Positions 43,463 through 52,597 of a stretch of DNA of 64,000 nt are shown here, piece by piece. This stretch comes from Aradus depressus (taxonomy: Eukaryota > Arthropoda > Insecta > Hemiptera > Aradidae): NCBI GenBank assembly GCA_963662175.1, contig OY759215.1, forward strand, positions 14,931,079 through 14,995,078, in the 5' to 3' direction. Numbering within the stretch: position 1 is the first letter of the stretch; every line of letters starts with the position of its first letter. Made by a program: the position numbers and the translations under genes. The notes under the pieces are model-generated. The model saw only the letters and a program-made list of their open reading frames with translations, made no database searches and was not told where the DNA came from.

Positions 43463-43711
43463 TCATAAATTTTCAATGATGTTGATATCAGCTGACTGGG
43501 GAGGTTTGTGCAGCTGCGTAGCAAAATTAAATATCAGCCACTTCTTAGTTTTGTTGCCAGTGTGCTTGGGGTCGTTGTCTTGCTGAAAGACATAGTCGTC
43601 CTGGATCACCATTTTTGCGGCATGTGCTTTCAGATTATGATGGAATATGTTCACATAACCTTCGGCGTTCAAGTTACCTTCAATGGATACTAAATTTCCC
43701 ATCCCATACAC
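43463..43711 (-). pseudogene. Tc1-like transposase, catalytic-domain fragment
   Basis: The 82-codon frame has the second catalytic aspartate in VFQQDNDPKHTGNKTKKW and the third catalytic residue in PPQSADINIIENL (E of IENL), spaced as in DD34E transposases. The N-terminal helix-turn-helix part and the first aspartate are not recoverable upstream because an insertion follows. The 3' end continues out of frame toward the terminal repeat. It is inactive. Confidence 0.85.
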
Positions 43712-43734
43712 ACCCCCACATCATAATATTTTTT

Positions 43735-44040
43735 TTATTTATTTTTTTATTGGGTGCTCCTGACCCCCTAAGGGGGGTCGGTCACATCACCCTATCTTCG
43801 TTGGGGAATGGGTAACCTTGTTGGTTGTTTCCGGCATTTCTTCCAGAGGTGTCTTCTTATTTTTTTTTCGGACAATGTTTCGGGACACTTACACGTCCCT
43901 TCTTCCGGTCACTATGAACGTTCATATCCTTTCACTTATCTGTGTGCTCTTACAGCAGGATTTTTGAGGGCTTCCTTTACAATTACGCGTTGCATCCTGG
44001 TTAATCACTGTCCGTGATGGGAGGCGGACACTATGGGAGG
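43735..44040 (-). mobile_element. Foreign insert in the Tc1 element, Penelope-like terminal repeat
   Basis: On the - strand it reads GGAAGAAGGGACGTGTAAGT then GTCCCGAAACATTGTCC. A GGGAC/GTCCC hairpin followed by GAAAC is the hammerhead-like layout of Penelope terminal repeats. A GACCCCCTAAGGGGGGTC palindrome is at about 43764-43782. The boundaries are only estimated. Confidence 0.4.
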
Positions 44041-44289
44041 CTTAGCCAGATTGATAGAACCAGAACAGCCAAATAGGATTAGTAAATAGCTAAAAAACAA
44101 GCCATTTTTCTTCAATGATCACAAGTGTGCAAATAGGTACTTTTTTGAAATTTTTTTTTATATAAGGATTTGTTTATTTTAAATGTATATTTTATACTAT
44201 AAATAAGACTAAATTGTAATCCTCTGGGAGTAAAAAAACAAAAAGATGTAGTGTGCAAATACTTTTTGCCGCCACTGTAGCTTATCATT

Positions 44290-44445
44290 ATTACTGAGCT
44301 CAAGATCGCGGGTTCGAAACCCGGCTGAGACCCTTAGTTTATTTTATGTGGAAGATTAAAAAAAAAGTAAGCTCGCGGTCCTTCGTAAGCGATGGTCCCC
44401 CCCCAGTACGATTTCAGGTACTCGTTAAAGGAGACCCCTACCTAC
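44290..44445 (+). mobile_element. SINE-1 fragment
   Basis: Starts inside the head (CTGAGCTCAAGATCGCGGGT TCGAAACC) and ends at GGAGACCCCTACCTA. The body is shortened after GTCCTTCG. Confidence 0.8.
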
Positions 44446-44497
44446 TTACTTACCGTAACTTCTAGGGGATTTTCAATTTCGAGCGGACCAGACAAAT

Positions 44498-44565
44498 AGG
44501 TCATTTAGAATTAAGATCAAGGTCAGTTGTGAAAAAGGTCATGAACTAAAGGTCAGACAGTGACC
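44498..44565 (+). promoter_or_regulatory. Cluster of AGGTCA nuclear-receptor half-sites
   Basis: AGGTCA occurs in the same direction at 44498, 44520, 44536 and 44550, with a reversed TGACC at 44561. The second is in the extended context TCAAGGTCA, the form bound by FTZ-F1/ERR-type monomeric receptors. No gene is adjacent, so function is speculative. Confidence 0.3.
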
Positions 44566-45006
44566 ATTGACTCTTGTATTGATTTCTACTTCCCAGAAAT
44601 AATTAATACCTAATAAATATTTTGTAATAGAGTTTTTCAATTATTAAGCCCACATTTTCTAAACCATTTAATTTATATTGAAGTGAATGCTTGACACCGG
44701 AAGTAGACAATTAAGACAAACCCTGCTCGTGTTGCTCGCCATTCCAGATTTCATCGAAGTTTCGCTCCTAGCGAGCTGAGCGAATGTTGAGCCAGTAGAG
44801 GTGGAGAGGAAAATGAGACTACGGTACATATTCTAAGTCAGAGTAAACTCTAGAAAGTAAGAGGTTTTACTGCTTCGGGTGTGCCATAATGGAAAGAACT
44901 ATGGAGGGAACCTATAGCAGAAACCTGGACTTTATTAAAGATATAGGGCTGCTGTAGTGACCAACACACACAGGGCACACAATAGGCCGCGGTGATGCCT
45001 TGAACC

Positions 45007-45009
<3 letters not shown>
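44566..45009. other. Unassigned interval
   Basis: 44690-44860 is less AT-rich (GTTGCTCGCCATTCCAGATT) with no frame of note. It ends in a 30-base A-run at 45010-45039. Confidence 0.25.
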
Positions 45010-45039
<30 letters not shown>

Positions 45040-45040
<1 letters not shown>

Positions 45041-45380
45041 GAAAGAGGGAATCAGAGAGGGACTCAACTCAATAACTGCCGATGTAATGAATGTATCGAC
45101 TTCAAATTTTATATTGAAATTCAAAACTCGATTAAAAACGACATCTATTGATTTTCAGCCTTTTTGAACAAAGGAAAGGGAGAGATCAAAAGATGGTTTA
45201 AGAACCATAACTGCCGTTGTAATGAATGACGGTATCGAAGTATCGAAGCAAAATTTCATATATATATTTTTTCCGCGAATTTGGTCGAAGGGAAGAAGGA
45301 GTCTAGAGAAGGGGGGCTCAACTGAAATATCGTAATAACTGTCGATGTAATGAATGTATCGACTCAACATTTAGTAGACA
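45040..45380 (+). mobile_element. Family A copy, internal modules
   Basis: Three core modules at about 45074, 45207 and 45336 (AACTGCCGATGTAATGAATG; AACTGCCGTTGTAATGAATG; AACTGTCGATGTAATGAATG) are spaced about 130 bp. It begins right after a 30-base A-run and lacks both termini. Confidence 0.8.
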
Positions 45381-45500
45381 GGCCGAAACCGGTAGTTTTA
45401 TTTTTATAATTATCTTCAGTGGAATAGACAATATTTCAAAAAATAAGTTTGTTTTATTTATTTATTACAAATTCCACAATATGTCCGCGTTCCTCAACTT
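45381..45500 (+). mobile_element. Penelope-like terminal-repeat tail remnant
   Basis: GGCCGAAACCGGTAGTTTTA TTTTTATAATTATC resembles the GAAAC-plus-AT-rich part of hammerhead-bearing terminal repeats. The CTGATGA core is missing. Confidence 0.3.
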
Positions 45501-45644
45501 AGAAGTTGTAATTAAAGTAAATATATAAATAAAATAATAATAAAATTAATGATATTAATAAAAATAAATTTAAAAAAAAGATCGTTGGTGATTCACTAGT
45601 TGTTGTTTGTGTCATTCATTACATCGGCAATTATTAGAATCAGG

Positions 45645-45860
45645 GAGCCGGAAGCTCAGTGGTATGCGCGCTTGGTTAGAAACCCGGCCGAGGCCCTTAG
45701 TTTATTTTATCTGGGAGGGTAAAATAAACTTAAGCACGCCGTACTTTGGATTAAGTTAAGCGATGTTCCCGAGCCTGCACAATGTCAGGTACTAGTTAAA
45801 AATCTGCTCTAGGTGAATGAAAATTTAGGGTAAGCAAAATTTAGGACTTTAGTAGAGTCT
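45645..45860 (+). mobile_element. SINE-1 copy with deletion in the head
   Basis: AGCTCAGTGGTATGCGCGCT is followed by TAGAAACCCGGCCGAGGCCC, so about 25 bases between the A and B boxes are missing. The body runs to GACTTTAGTAGAGTC and stops. Confidence 0.83.
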
Positions 45861-45864
45861 CTGA

Positions 45865-46085
45865 TAGTAGTCTCACCCTTTCCCATCGGCCGATTTGGCT
45901 GAAAATCAATAGGTGTCATCCTTATGGGGATCTGGATACACACAAAAAAGTTTAGTTTGGTATTCATACTGTGGGGAGTTATCATTTCACAGACACACAA
46001 ACATAATCAGAAATTTTTTTTTTCATTTTTGGAATCAAGATGTCAGAAAACATGAAATTCCGGTGAAAACAACATCAAACATAAG
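45865..46085 (-). mobile_element. Family A left half
   Basis: TCGGCCGATTTGGCTGAAAA, GGTGTCATCCTTATGGGG, GGGAGTTATCATTTCACAGA and AAACATGAAATTCCGGTGAA are the left half in reverse. The terminal hairpin is replaced by mariner sequence at 46086. Confidence 0.8.
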
Positions 46086-46490
46086 GTTGTATTAGTCCGA
46101 TTCGCGCGATTTTTTCGTTTTTGTGTAGGTAAACATGTCTGAAAACTATCTGTACATTGTTAGCCAAACCGGATGTTTAGTCTGCTGTCAGCTGTCAAAG
46201 AGGTTACATGTGTTTTGGTACGATCGGCAATTATTTATTTGTTTACAAAATGGATCAGAGAATTTGCATTTAATATTGCTATAAGAATGGAATAAAGTGC
46301 AGCAAAGTTTTAGAAATGTTAAATATTACTTTTGGTGAGTGTGCTATGAGTAAAAACTAGGGTTTACGAGTGGTATAAAGAAGGCCGTGAAGACATTGAA
46401 AATGACTTCACGAACAAGCAATGAAGTGTGAGCAGGTGCATTATCGTGGTCCAAAAGCCATGAATTGTTTCGCCACAAATCGGTGGTTTT
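46086..46490 (+). pseudogene. Mariner copy with an internal inversion
   Basis: 46090-46400 matches 61925-62200 (GTTGTATTAGTCCGATTCGC; CCAAACCGGATGTTTAGTCT; GTTTTAGAAATGTTAAATAT) and contains the ATGGATCAGAG start of the transposase and its helix-turn-helix region. 46412-46485 matches 62330-62400 in reverse: read backward it encodes DHDNAPAHT, the second catalytic aspartate block. Part of the catalytic region is therefore flipped. Stops abound. Confidence 0.8.
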
Positions 46491-46548
46491 TTTCGGATTC
46501 CTTCACGCAAACGGCGTGGCACTACCTACAAGTATAACATATATGTAT

Positions 46549-46653
46549 AAAACATATTACTTAAATCAGATCAACAAAAAATAATAAAAATAGACTATAG
46601 TGTAATGTTGTATTTTGATTATATTTGTTGATCTGATTTAAGTAATATGTTTT
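46549..46653. repeat. Perfect 30-bp inverted repeat with 45-base spacer
   Basis: AAAACATATTACTTAAATCA plus GATCAACAAA (46549-46578) is the exact reverse complement of 46624-46653. It lies just after the inverted mariner piece. It may be a small foldback element or MITE; no target duplication is clear. Confidence 0.85.
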
Positions 46654-46654
46654 C

Positions 46655-47009
46655 TGAAGAGGATAAACATATTTTGGGAAAGTAGGTCAGATATTGGGAT
46701 CGATTGAGGATGTATTGTGTGTGTGTGTGTGTGTCTGAGGTGTGAGAGGGGGGGACCTAAGGCCAGTATTTGTGTTTGGGGCTGGAGCTGAGTTAGACAC
46801 ACCAGACTTGGCAATAGTCTTTCACCTCACATCATGCACCACATTGTGTGTCTCCTCAAGAAAACACAACACGTTCTCTCTCTCTATTCAGTCTCATTTG
46901 GGACACATGCCAGGATCCTCTTGTACCGTGTATACATTAAGCGAATCAACCATGGCGAAAGGAAGCCCAAAATCTGAAGGCGAATTCGACCAATGTTTTA
47001 TGATAAATA
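46655..47009. other. GT microsatellite and unassigned sequence
   Basis: A GT repeat spans about 46713-46733. Downstream to 47000 the sequence is GC-richer with a 90-codon frame at 46742-47014 that shows no recognisable domain. TGAAGGCGAATTCGACCAAT at about 46975 is similar to CGAAGGTGAATTTGACTAAT near 47346. Confidence 0.3.
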
Positions 47010-47110
47010 GTTAGTTATTAAGACTCATGCCCGGGGTTTTACTACGAGGTCATATCTGCTACTATCAGGGCACTCTTTCATATCTATGGTGGACATGAAT
47101 CCGACTCTAT
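47010..47110 (-). mobile_element. SINE-1 3' end fragment
   Basis: TTAGTTATTAAGACTCATGC CCGGGG, ACTACGAGGTCATATC and TATGGTGGACATGAATCCGA are the end of SINE-1 in reverse. Confidence 0.78.
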
Positions 47111-47297
47111 GACGGAGGCGAAGGTGTTCGCTTTACGTCGCTTCTCGAAAGATCACCTCAGAAGGCTGCAATTCTGTCCACTCCCGATTCCATGGAATCC
47201 TAAAGACCAGGGTGTGCGCTATCTTGGAGTGCATCTTGACACAAGACTAACATTGCTTAACACAAATCCCGGACGACACCTGTTAGGAGGATTATAG
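47109..47297 (+). pseudogene. Non-LTR reverse transcriptase fragment (Jockey-type)
   Basis: The frame encodes PWNPKDQGVRYLGVHLDTRL and T. VRYLGVHLDxRLTW is the conserved motif following the catalytic core of Jockey-like polymerases. Homology ends at about 47250. Only a small internal slice survives between SINE and unassigned sequence. Confidence 0.72.
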
Positions 47298-47852
47298 GAG
47301 GGGGCCCAACTGAATAACCGTCCATTGCGAACGAATACCAAAAACCGAAGGTGAATTTGACTAATGTTTCACTATCAATGATGTACTTCGATGTTATATT
47401 CAATGGCAAACATAGATTTTTCTATTTCGATGCTCATCCCTAATTCTTCTTGGAGAGGTCATGCGCGGTTTTGAATCCGGCCCGAAAACCTCATTGATTA
47501 CGAACTCCCTTTGTTCCGACCAACAGGTCCCAATGCAAAAATAAGTTTTTCTTGTGCTGCGTCTAAAGCCTTTTATGCATTTGTGTTAGCCAAGTAAACA
47601 AATAAGTAAGAAATGCATTTAGTCTTGTTAAGTTGTTTTTTCTTCACTTAGTATAAATCCTCTGTAAGTGACTTGGCGAGAGCTAAGAGCTAAGTCAATA
47701 GGGGAGTGGTTCTCTCTCTCTTCTCAAGAGGTATTAGGAAGGATCCCAGAGAAAAACATTTCAGTGAAGAGTACTTTGGATTTGGTTCCAAACCACAAAT
47801 TTCTACCATTAGGGTCCCCTATCGAAATATTGAAAAAGAAAAACAAATCATC
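47298..47852. other. Unassigned interval
   Basis: No recognised element or frame. A patch at 47440-47540 is GC-richer. Confidence 0.25.
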
Positions 47853-48000
47853 TATGCGAGGCCCTTAGGTTTATTTATCTGAAAGGTAAAAAAAAACATG
47901 AGCACGCTGTCCTTCTGATGGGAAGTTAACCCTGGGCTATCACAGTAGAGTAACTCATGTCCATCAGAGCGGTTAAAAACCCTCTGTTAAGCTCCTCTGA
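47853..48000 (+). mobile_element. SINE-1 fragment, internally deleted
   Basis: GCGAGGCCCTTAGGTTTATT and CATGAGCACGCTGTCCTTCT are followed by a jump to CACAGTAGAGTAACTCATGT and then a diverged end. Confidence 0.72.
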
Positions 48001-48074
48001 CCGCTAGGAGGACAGTGTCATATGAGTGTGTCAGTGCAGCACTGCTCTATGGGAGGTGCGCCCACTAGGACTAG

Positions 48075-48355
48075 GTTAGATAGTTATTGTGACTCATGAG
48101 GTCATATCATCTACTACGAGCCCGACTCTACAGTCCAAGTCCTAAATTGTCAACCCTTAATTTTTATTCACCAAGGGTCTTTTACGAGTAGCTGACATCG
48201 CACAGGCTCGGGACTATTAACGTCTCATCCAAAGGATGGCGCACTCAAGATTTTTTCGCCTTCTAGATAAAAAACCTAAGGGTTTCAGCCGGGTTTCGAA
48301 CTCGCGATCTTGTGTTCGGAAGGCAAGCACGCTACCTCTGACGTACTGGCGCCCT
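48075..48355 (-). mobile_element. SINE-1 copy with head
   Basis: In reverse: head GGCGCCAGTACGTCAGAGGT and GATCGCGAGTTCGAAACCCG, body ATGTCAGCTACTCGTAAAAG and tail ATGAGTCACAATAA. The hairpin block around AGAGCGCTCT is deleted. Confidence 0.82.
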
Positions 48356-48372
48356 CAACTAGCTGAACTGAA

Positions 48373-48560
48373 GGTCGACGGTAGCTCAAATGTAGCATGC
48401 TAGCATCTGACGGAGCTCAAGATCGCGGGTTCGAAACCCGGCCAAAGATTTAGGTTTTTATTTGAGAGGTTAGGTCCCGAGCCTGTACGATGTCAGGTAC
48501 TCGTTAACTTACCCTGAGTATGAGCCCTGGGGCCATGAGTCATAATAACTAACTATGAAC
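48373..48560 (+). mobile_element. SINE-1 copy, shortened
   Basis: Head GACGGTAGCTCAAATGTAGC and GATCGCGGGTTCGAAACCCG, body from AGGTCCCGAGCCTGTACGAT to TCGTTAACTT, then directly GGCCATGAGTCATAATAACT. It lies head to head with the previous copy. Confidence 0.82.
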
Positions 48561-48916
48561 TGAACTGTCATGACCGCCAATCCTCACTCCCACCACAATG
48601 TTTTCAGACACACGTATTTTACAGATGTCAAACATCAATACATCTTTTGAAGAGAGACCCAGCCTGAACGTAACACGACACTAAATCTGAAAAAAGGACC
48701 GTCGAAACTATTTACTGCAACAGCAGTAATTTTCTTTATAATTTCTGAAAAACTCCAAGGTTAATCTTGAGTTGCAATGATTTGGTGTTTTGTTACCTTT
48801 AAATATCACATGAAGTTATTAAAGACTTTTTCACTAGTTTTTCACTTTTTTCCGAAGTCAGATGTTTTATTTATTTTTAATTAATTAATTTCATCAAGCG
48901 AAAATCCGGGATTTTC
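48561..48916. other. Unassigned interval
   Basis: Mixed sequence without frames or recognisable element ends. Confidence 0.25.
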
Positions 48917-49287
48917 AACGAATATTCAGAGGGCGCCGGTAGCTCAGTGGTATGCGTGCTTGACTTCTGAGCTCAAGGTTGTGGGTTCGTAGCCCGACCG
49001 AGGCCCTTAGTTTATTTTATCTGGGAGGTAAAATAAACTTAAGCACGCCGTCCTTCGGATGGGACGTTAAGCGATGGTCCCGAGCCTGTTCGATGTCAGG
49101 TACTCGTTAAAGACCCCTACCCTACGTTAATAAAAATTTAGGGTAGGCAAAATTTAGGACTCCCACAGTAGAGTCGGGCTCATGTCCACCAGAGTGACGA
49201 TAGAGCGCTCTGGTAGTAGGCGATATGACCTCGTAGTTAAAGCCCGGGCATGAGTCATAAAACCTAACCTAACCTAACGAATATTCA
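48917..49287 (+). mobile_element. SINE-1 reference copy with 12-bp duplication and CCTAA tail
   Basis: AACGAATATTCA at 48917-48928 and 49276-49287 flank a body of about 347 bp. The order is A box (CGGTAGCTCAGTGGTATGCG), B box region (GTGGGTTCGTAGCCCGACC), TTTTATCTGGGAGGTAAAAT, GCCGTCCTTCGGATGGGACG, TAGGGTAGGCAAAATTTAGG, GAGTCGGGCTCATGTCCACC, AGAGCGCTCTGGTAGTAGGC and GCATGAGTCATAAAACC. The tail CCTAACCTAACCTAA comes next. The exact duplication marks it as recent. Confidence 0.95.
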
Positions 49288-49469
49288 CTTTTCAAGGTTC
49301 TCTGAATACGTTTTGACCATTTGCGCGATGTCTGTCTCTGTGTGTGAATGTCATCTGAATTTTATGAGCGCACTAACTCAGAAACAATTGTTGCTATGAA
49401 TTTGAAATTTCAAAAGAAGATATTACAAGTATTAAAACAGATCTGATTAGACCAATAAGACCTTATAGG

Positions 49470-49590
49470 ATTTCGGATAAACATATAACATTTTGTGTCG
49501 ATACTTTCATCCTAAAGGAAGTGGGGCACACATACAGACAGAATTTTGTTTTTTCATTTTTTGAATCTGGAGGTTCGAAAACATGACTTA
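49470..49590 (-). mobile_element. Family A left-part fragment
   Basis: TTTTGTGTCGATACTTTCAT CCTAAAGGAAG, CACATACAGACAGA and TTTTTGAATCTGGAGGTTCG AAAACATGA are left-part words in reverse. Confidence 0.65.
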
Positions 49591-50266
49591 GAAAAGTAAA
49601 AATAATATCTATTTGTGTTTGAATGATATTTGCGGTTGCATGACGTGGTTTTTGTTTGAGTTAGGTCGATATGTTGAAAGAAGCACAAGACATAGGTCGA
49701 TATGTTAAAAGAAGCACAAGACATAAGCACCCTTTCTTCTTCTATTTATCACGAAGAGATTCTAGCGTGACTCTAGATATCACCTGCATTAATTAAGTCC
49801 CCAGATGTCTTAACTTTCTCTTAGGTAAATAGAAAAATATCCAAGGCTCTGGGACTTTACATATCTTTGGAGGCTTTAAGTATAACAGTGCGTTCTGTAC
49901 CTGCTCTTCGCCAAACTCGCCTAATCAATACCTTGCCTTGCGTCTGACAAAACCTGAACTTTCAAAAGTTTGTATCTCAACTTTTAAACTAAATTATGAA
50001 CAAAGGTCACGGGCATGTGTAACAATAATTAACTAACTACTATTTACTATATAGATATTTGTTAATTTGTATGTATAAATGTTTTTATTTTTTTTTTGTA
50101 TATTTCGCTTTCTATGTGTATTCCAGTTTCTATGGAAAGGGGCCCGTGACCGCACCGAAATTTCGTTCTGAAAGAATATTTATTTATAGGAAACTGAATA
50201 AAACATTTTCATATTTAAAAATATGAGTAGTACCTATTGTATTAGGAATTCGATATTCATTTATCT
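49591..50266. other. Unassigned interval
   Basis: A short tandem copy of GAAGCACAAGACATAGGTCG ATATGTTRAAA occurs at 49665-49725 (two units of about 37 bp). Otherwise AT-rich, with no gene. Confidence 0.35.
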
Positions 50267-50614
50267 CATATTAGTTAGTTATTATGACTCATGCCCTGGC
50301 TTTTAACTACGAGTTTATATCGCCTACTACAAGCGCTCTTTCGTCACTCTGGTGGACATGAGCCCGATGCTCCTGTGGAAGTCCTAAATTTTGCCTACCC
50401 TAAATTTTTATTCACCTAACAGGGGTCTTTAACGAGTAACTGACATCGTACAGGCTCGGGACCATCGTTTAACGTCCCATCTGAAGGACGGCATGCTTAA
50501 GTTTATTTTACCTCCCAGATGAAATAAACTAAGGACCTAGACCGGGTTTCGATCCCACGATCTTGAGCTCAGAAGGCAAGCACGCATACCACTGAGCTAC
50601 CGGCGCCCATATTA
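50267..50614 (-). mobile_element. SINE-1, full length
   Basis: CATATTA at 50267-50273 and 50608-50614 is a short duplication. In reverse the order is GGGCGCCGGTAGCTCAGTGG, GATCGTGGGATCGAAACCCG, GGTAAAATAAACTTAAGCAT, the standard body, and CATGAGTCATAATAACTAAC. Confidence 0.9.
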
Positions 50615-50698
50615 TATATGTAAAATTATATGAAAAAAAGATCTATTATTATTTTCCTCATAATATTATGTGTTTGTATTCTAAGATTTAATATGAGT

Positions 50699-51026
50699 AT
50701 AGTTGGTTATTTTGACTCATGCCCGGGCTTTAATTACGAGGTCATACGAGGATTCTTTCGGCGCACTGGTGGACATGAGCCTGATTCTTCTATGGGAGTC
50801 CTAAATTTTGCCTAGTCTAAATATTTATTCATGTAGGGTATGGGATCTTTAACGAGTACCTGACATCGTACAGGCTCGGGAGCATCGCTTAATGTCCCAT
50901 CCGAAGAATGGCGTGCTCAACGTTTTATCAACTCACAGATATAAAACCTAAGGGCCTCGGTCGGGTTTCGAACCCGCTATTTCGAGTTCAGTAGGCAAGC
51001 ACGATACCTCTGAACTACCGGAGCCC
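50699..51026 (-). mobile_element. SINE-1, near full length
   Basis: Head in reverse GGGCTCCGGTAGTTCAGAGG and CGGGTTCGAAACCCGACCGA, body with ATGTCAGGTACTCGTTAAAG, tail GCATGAGTCAAAATAACCAA. The AGAGCGCTCT block is degraded. Confidence 0.88.
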
Positions 51027-51534
51027 TTTGTCACAGCTGAACATTGATCGTTGAATATATATATATATATATAGTTTATAAACTATTTTGACCTATACAA
51101 TTGTTTGACATATCCGATTACCATTTTATGGTTTCACTGAGATAAATATTATTATTATTATTATTAACATCCATACATATTTTATAAAATTGTATATTAC
51201 CAGTCTCGTATGGTAATGGTATGGCATGGCCTGGTATTCTATGGCCATGGTAGTTAGATATACGGCGGATATTCTAGAGGGATCTCTTGAAAAGCCTATT
51301 TAGTCGGATGGAAGGAAGGGACTCAGCGGATTACCGACTTCCTGGAGAGTGGCCTAGACATGTATCTCCAATCCGCCTCCAGCCTGGACTCCGTACCACC
51401 TTTACTAAGTAACCTCAATGTACGGATTAAAGTTAAAACTCGCGAGTTAGTCATGTTTAAGGAAATTCCTAATAGCTCAAAATGAAGTTGGCTGCAACTA
51501 TAATATAGAAGAAAACTAATTTTTTTAAAATTCG
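51027..51534. other. TA and ATT microsatellites plus unassigned sequence
   Basis: (TA)n at about 51056-51073 and (ATT)n at about 51150-51166. 51210-51260 has GGTATGGCATGGCCTGGTAT-type low-complexity sequence. No gene is seen. Confidence 0.35.
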
Positions 51535-51600
51535 TTCAATATCCGGCAATGTACTTCGCCAGTACGAATTAGTCAGTTATTTTTTCGCTCTCCTTCCAAA
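51535..51600 (-). repeat. Family A right terminus
   Basis: TCCGGCAATGTACTTCGCCA GTACGAATTAGTCAG and TTTTTTCGCTCTCC; the remainder is replaced by the following minisatellite. Confidence 0.65.
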
Positions 51601-51604
51601 ATCA

Positions 51605-51918
51605 CACCATCGTCAGATTGTGCAAATGATTCTTGTATATCAATAGAATATTACACTCCCGGTTTCGGCAATACACCATTGTCAGATTGTGCAAGTGATT
51701 CTTGTATATCAATAGAATATTACACTCCCGGTATCGGCAATACACCATCGTCAGATTGTGCAAATGATTCTTGTATATCAATAGAATATTAAACGCCCGT
51801 TTTCGGCATTACACCATCGTCAGATTGTGCAAATGATTCTTGTATATCAATAGAATATTACAATCCCGGTTTCGGCATTCCACCATCGTGAGATTTTGCA
51901 AATGATTCTTGTATATCA
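51605..51918 (+). repeat. Minisatellite, 4.5 units of exactly 69 bp
   Basis: CACCATCGTCAGATTGTGCA starts units at 51605, 51674, 51743, 51812 and 51881 (last one partial). Each holds ATGATTCTTGTATATCAATA then GAATATTACACTCCCGGTTT and CGGCA. Divergence is low. The constant 69-bp period is a multiple of three, but the - strand frame across it has no recognisable protein. Confidence 0.95.
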
Positions 51919-52052
51919 GGTGTGGTTGGAATTTCAACTTGGAAATCCCCGTGGTTGTAATAATTTTGTGTATATATCCGAAGATTATTTCACACATATC
52001 ACATATATATTAGTTTATCTTGTTAAAATTTAATAACTTTATCTTTAGTTTT

Positions 52053-52290
52053 ACTTTCACAATTGTTATTGAGAAGGGAAGAAGATATTTCAGACCTAAT
52101 ACGGTGATTTTCTAGTTTAAATATCTACCTCTTTTTACCTTTGTTATTGAAAAGGGAAAAAAAATATTTCAGACCTAATACAGTGATTTTCTAGTTCAAA
52201 TACCTAACCCTTTTTACCATTGTTATTGAAAAGATAAGAAAATATTTCAGACCTAATACGGTGATTTTCTAGTTTAAATATCTAACAGTT
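52053..52290 (+). repeat. Minisatellite, three units of 78-79 bp
   Basis: TTGTTATTGARAAGRGAA starts at 52063, 52141 and 52220. Each unit continues ATATTTCAGACCTAATACGG then TGATTTTCTAGTTTAAATAT. It lies 135 bp after the 69-bp array but is unrelated to it. Confidence 0.92.
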
Positions 52291-52597
52291 CGCACTCAGT
52301 AAACTGACATAGTTTATAACTAAACCTGATGGTGCTGTAATGCCGAAACAGGGAGAATATAAAAAAAATCCGGAAAGGAAATTTTGAAATTCCTTGCAAA
52401 AAATATTATTGAAGAAATGTTACTGCATAATACATCAAAATAAATCCCTATTAAAGACCCGCAAAAAGAGCCCATATCTACCCTCATAACTGCAATACAT
52501 TTTGAGTTATAGCCATCTGAAACATCCAAAACCCGCCTTTTCATAAGCTCATATCTCTGAGGCAATTTACCACAAATAAATTTGAAAATATCAACTT

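Larger units (their letters stand above)
43052..44279 (-). mobile_element. Tc1-like element with TA target duplication
   Basis: The ends are CAGTGGCTGCAAAAAGTATT plus TACACAC and, reversed, CAGTGGCGGCAAAAAGTATT plus TGCACAC. Two mismatches occur in 27 bp, with TA at 43052-43053 and 44278-44279. It is 1,224 bp, close to the size of an autonomous Tc1, but the middle was replaced by foreign sequence at about 43735-44040. The transposase remnant is on the - strand. Confidence 0.9.

Noticed and set aside
46742..47014. 90-codon frame after the GT microsatellite as a gene
   Set aside because: No domain is recognisable and its end runs into a SINE-1 fragment.
48931..49010. SINE-1 heads as functional tRNA genes
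   Set aside because: The 5' and 3' ends do not form a full acceptor stem and about 20 copies are joined to the same body.
49262..49278. Interstitial telomere
   Set aside because: Only three CCTAA units, and they sit precisely at the SINE 3' end inside the target duplication.
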